A stretch of DNA of 5,540 nucleotides, taken from Candidatus Thorarchaeota archaeon (GTDB lineage: Archaea > Asgardarchaeota > Thorarchaeia > Thorarchaeales > Thorarchaeaceae). The notes under the pieces were generated by a model that was not told the origin of the DNA, ran no database searches, and saw only the letters and a program-made list of their open reading frames with translations. Made by a program: the position numbers and the translations under genes. How positions within the stretch are numbered: position 1 is the stretch's first letter; each line of letters begins with the position of its first letter. The stretch spans positions 1 to 5,540 of the forward strand of contig DAOWDY010000184.1 of the NCBI GenBank assembly GCA_030638785.1. The letters run 5' to 3'. Below, in pieces: positions 5,280 through 5,540 of the stretch.

Positions 5280-5540
5280 TTATCCCCTTGCTGTGAAGAA
5301 GATATACAGGAATAGAATTGCGAACAATCCGAGTAGTCCAATGAGTGCCCACGCAACCACTGGTAGCGTCACTGTGAATATACTCCACAACATCCCTATT
5401 GCTCCCAGAATGTTGAAGATTAGCCCCATTATGACGTAGATCTCAATCTGTTCCCATGTAGTCTTTTGATATGCCAGGAATGAGCCTATGGCCATCATGA
5501 GGGTGGCCATTCCCACCAAACGACCCGATGCGTACTCTAC
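5280..5540 (-). CDS. Small multi-helix membrane protein, 5' end outside window or uncertain
   Basis: The frame is open from the right edge (VEYASGRLVGMATLMM...) to TAA at 5280-5282, giving at least 86 visible residues. Three strongly hydrophobic segments are seen, at about 8-24, 34-57 and 60-82 of the visible part, with a short charged loop (QKTTWEQIE) between the first two and a short C-terminal tail (FFTARG). A start inside the window is possible at TTG 5517-5519 or ATG 5508-5510, which would make a three-helix protein of about 76-79 residues; equally, more helices may lie beyond the edge. No catalytic or transport motif is visible and the family was not recognised. It lies upstream of the surface-protein gene on the same strand, but the 144-bp gap with its own promoter element argues against one operon. 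Confidence 0.65.
   Translation of the reverse strand, partial: VEYASGRLVGMATLMMAIGSFLAYQKTTWEQIEIYVIMGLIFNILGAIGMLWSIFTVTLPVVAWALIGLLGLFAILFLYIFFTARG

Noticed and set aside
5089..5439. 116-residue plus-strand open frame across the gap between the two minus-strand genes
   Set aside because: It runs antisense through the surface-protein signal peptide and the membrane protein, crosses the candidate promoter, and has no domain-like pattern.
1..5540. CRISPR array, transposon ends, tRNA or rRNA
   Set aside because: No regularly spaced repeats, no transposase frame, no terminal inverted repeats with target duplication, and no cloverleaf-like segment were seen.

Overview
This 5.5-kb window looks archaeal. 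The promoters read as short TATA-type elements (TTATATCA and close variants), Shine-Dalgarno sites are weak or absent at several genes, and the histidine kinase has an H-box (DLMAHDISN) of a kind I associate with archaeal, especially methanogen-like, sensor kinases. The secreted protein ends in a single C-terminal membrane helix followed by a basic tail, as many archaeal surface proteins do. The moderate GC content and this mix of families would fit an Asgard archaeon such as a Thorarchaeota-like lineage. That placement is inference from recall of family style, with no marker gene to confirm it.

Layout from left to right. (1) The C-terminal end of a protein related to L-2-amino-thiazoline-4-carboxylic acid (ATC) hydrolases, plus strand, cut by the window edge. 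(2) A 693-residue soluble sensor histidine kinase with PAS-GAF-PAS input domains, plus strand. (3) Convergent to it, a 105-residue winged-helix DNA-binding protein, minus strand. (4) Divergent from that regulator, a 276-residue protein whose last 60 residues align with the first gene, so probably a second, more diverged ATC-hydrolase-like protein. (5) Convergent to it with a 10-bp gap, a 460-residue secreted, membrane-anchored protein with two tandem Lcl_C/DUF1566 domains, minus strand. (6) The 3' end of a small multi-helix membrane protein, minus strand, running off the right edge.

No two adjacent genes look like a tight operon. Neighbours are convergent, divergent, or separated by about 100-145 bp that contain a candidate promoter. 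The clearest functional link is the divergent pair winged-helix regulator / ATC-hydrolase-like protein, which share a 136-bp control region. The regulator's start codon and ribosome-binding site lie inside a perfect 8-bp inverted repeat, suggesting self-control. The kinase has no response regulator beside it in this window.

I found no CRISPR array, RNA gene, transposon or recognised defence system. The points most worth following are the conserved Cys-Cys-Arg spacing shared by the two ATC-hydrolase-like proteins with loss of the acidic pair in one, the inverted repeat over the regulator's start, the recurring TTATATCA promoter element, and an imperfect palindrome upstream of the surface-protein promoter.
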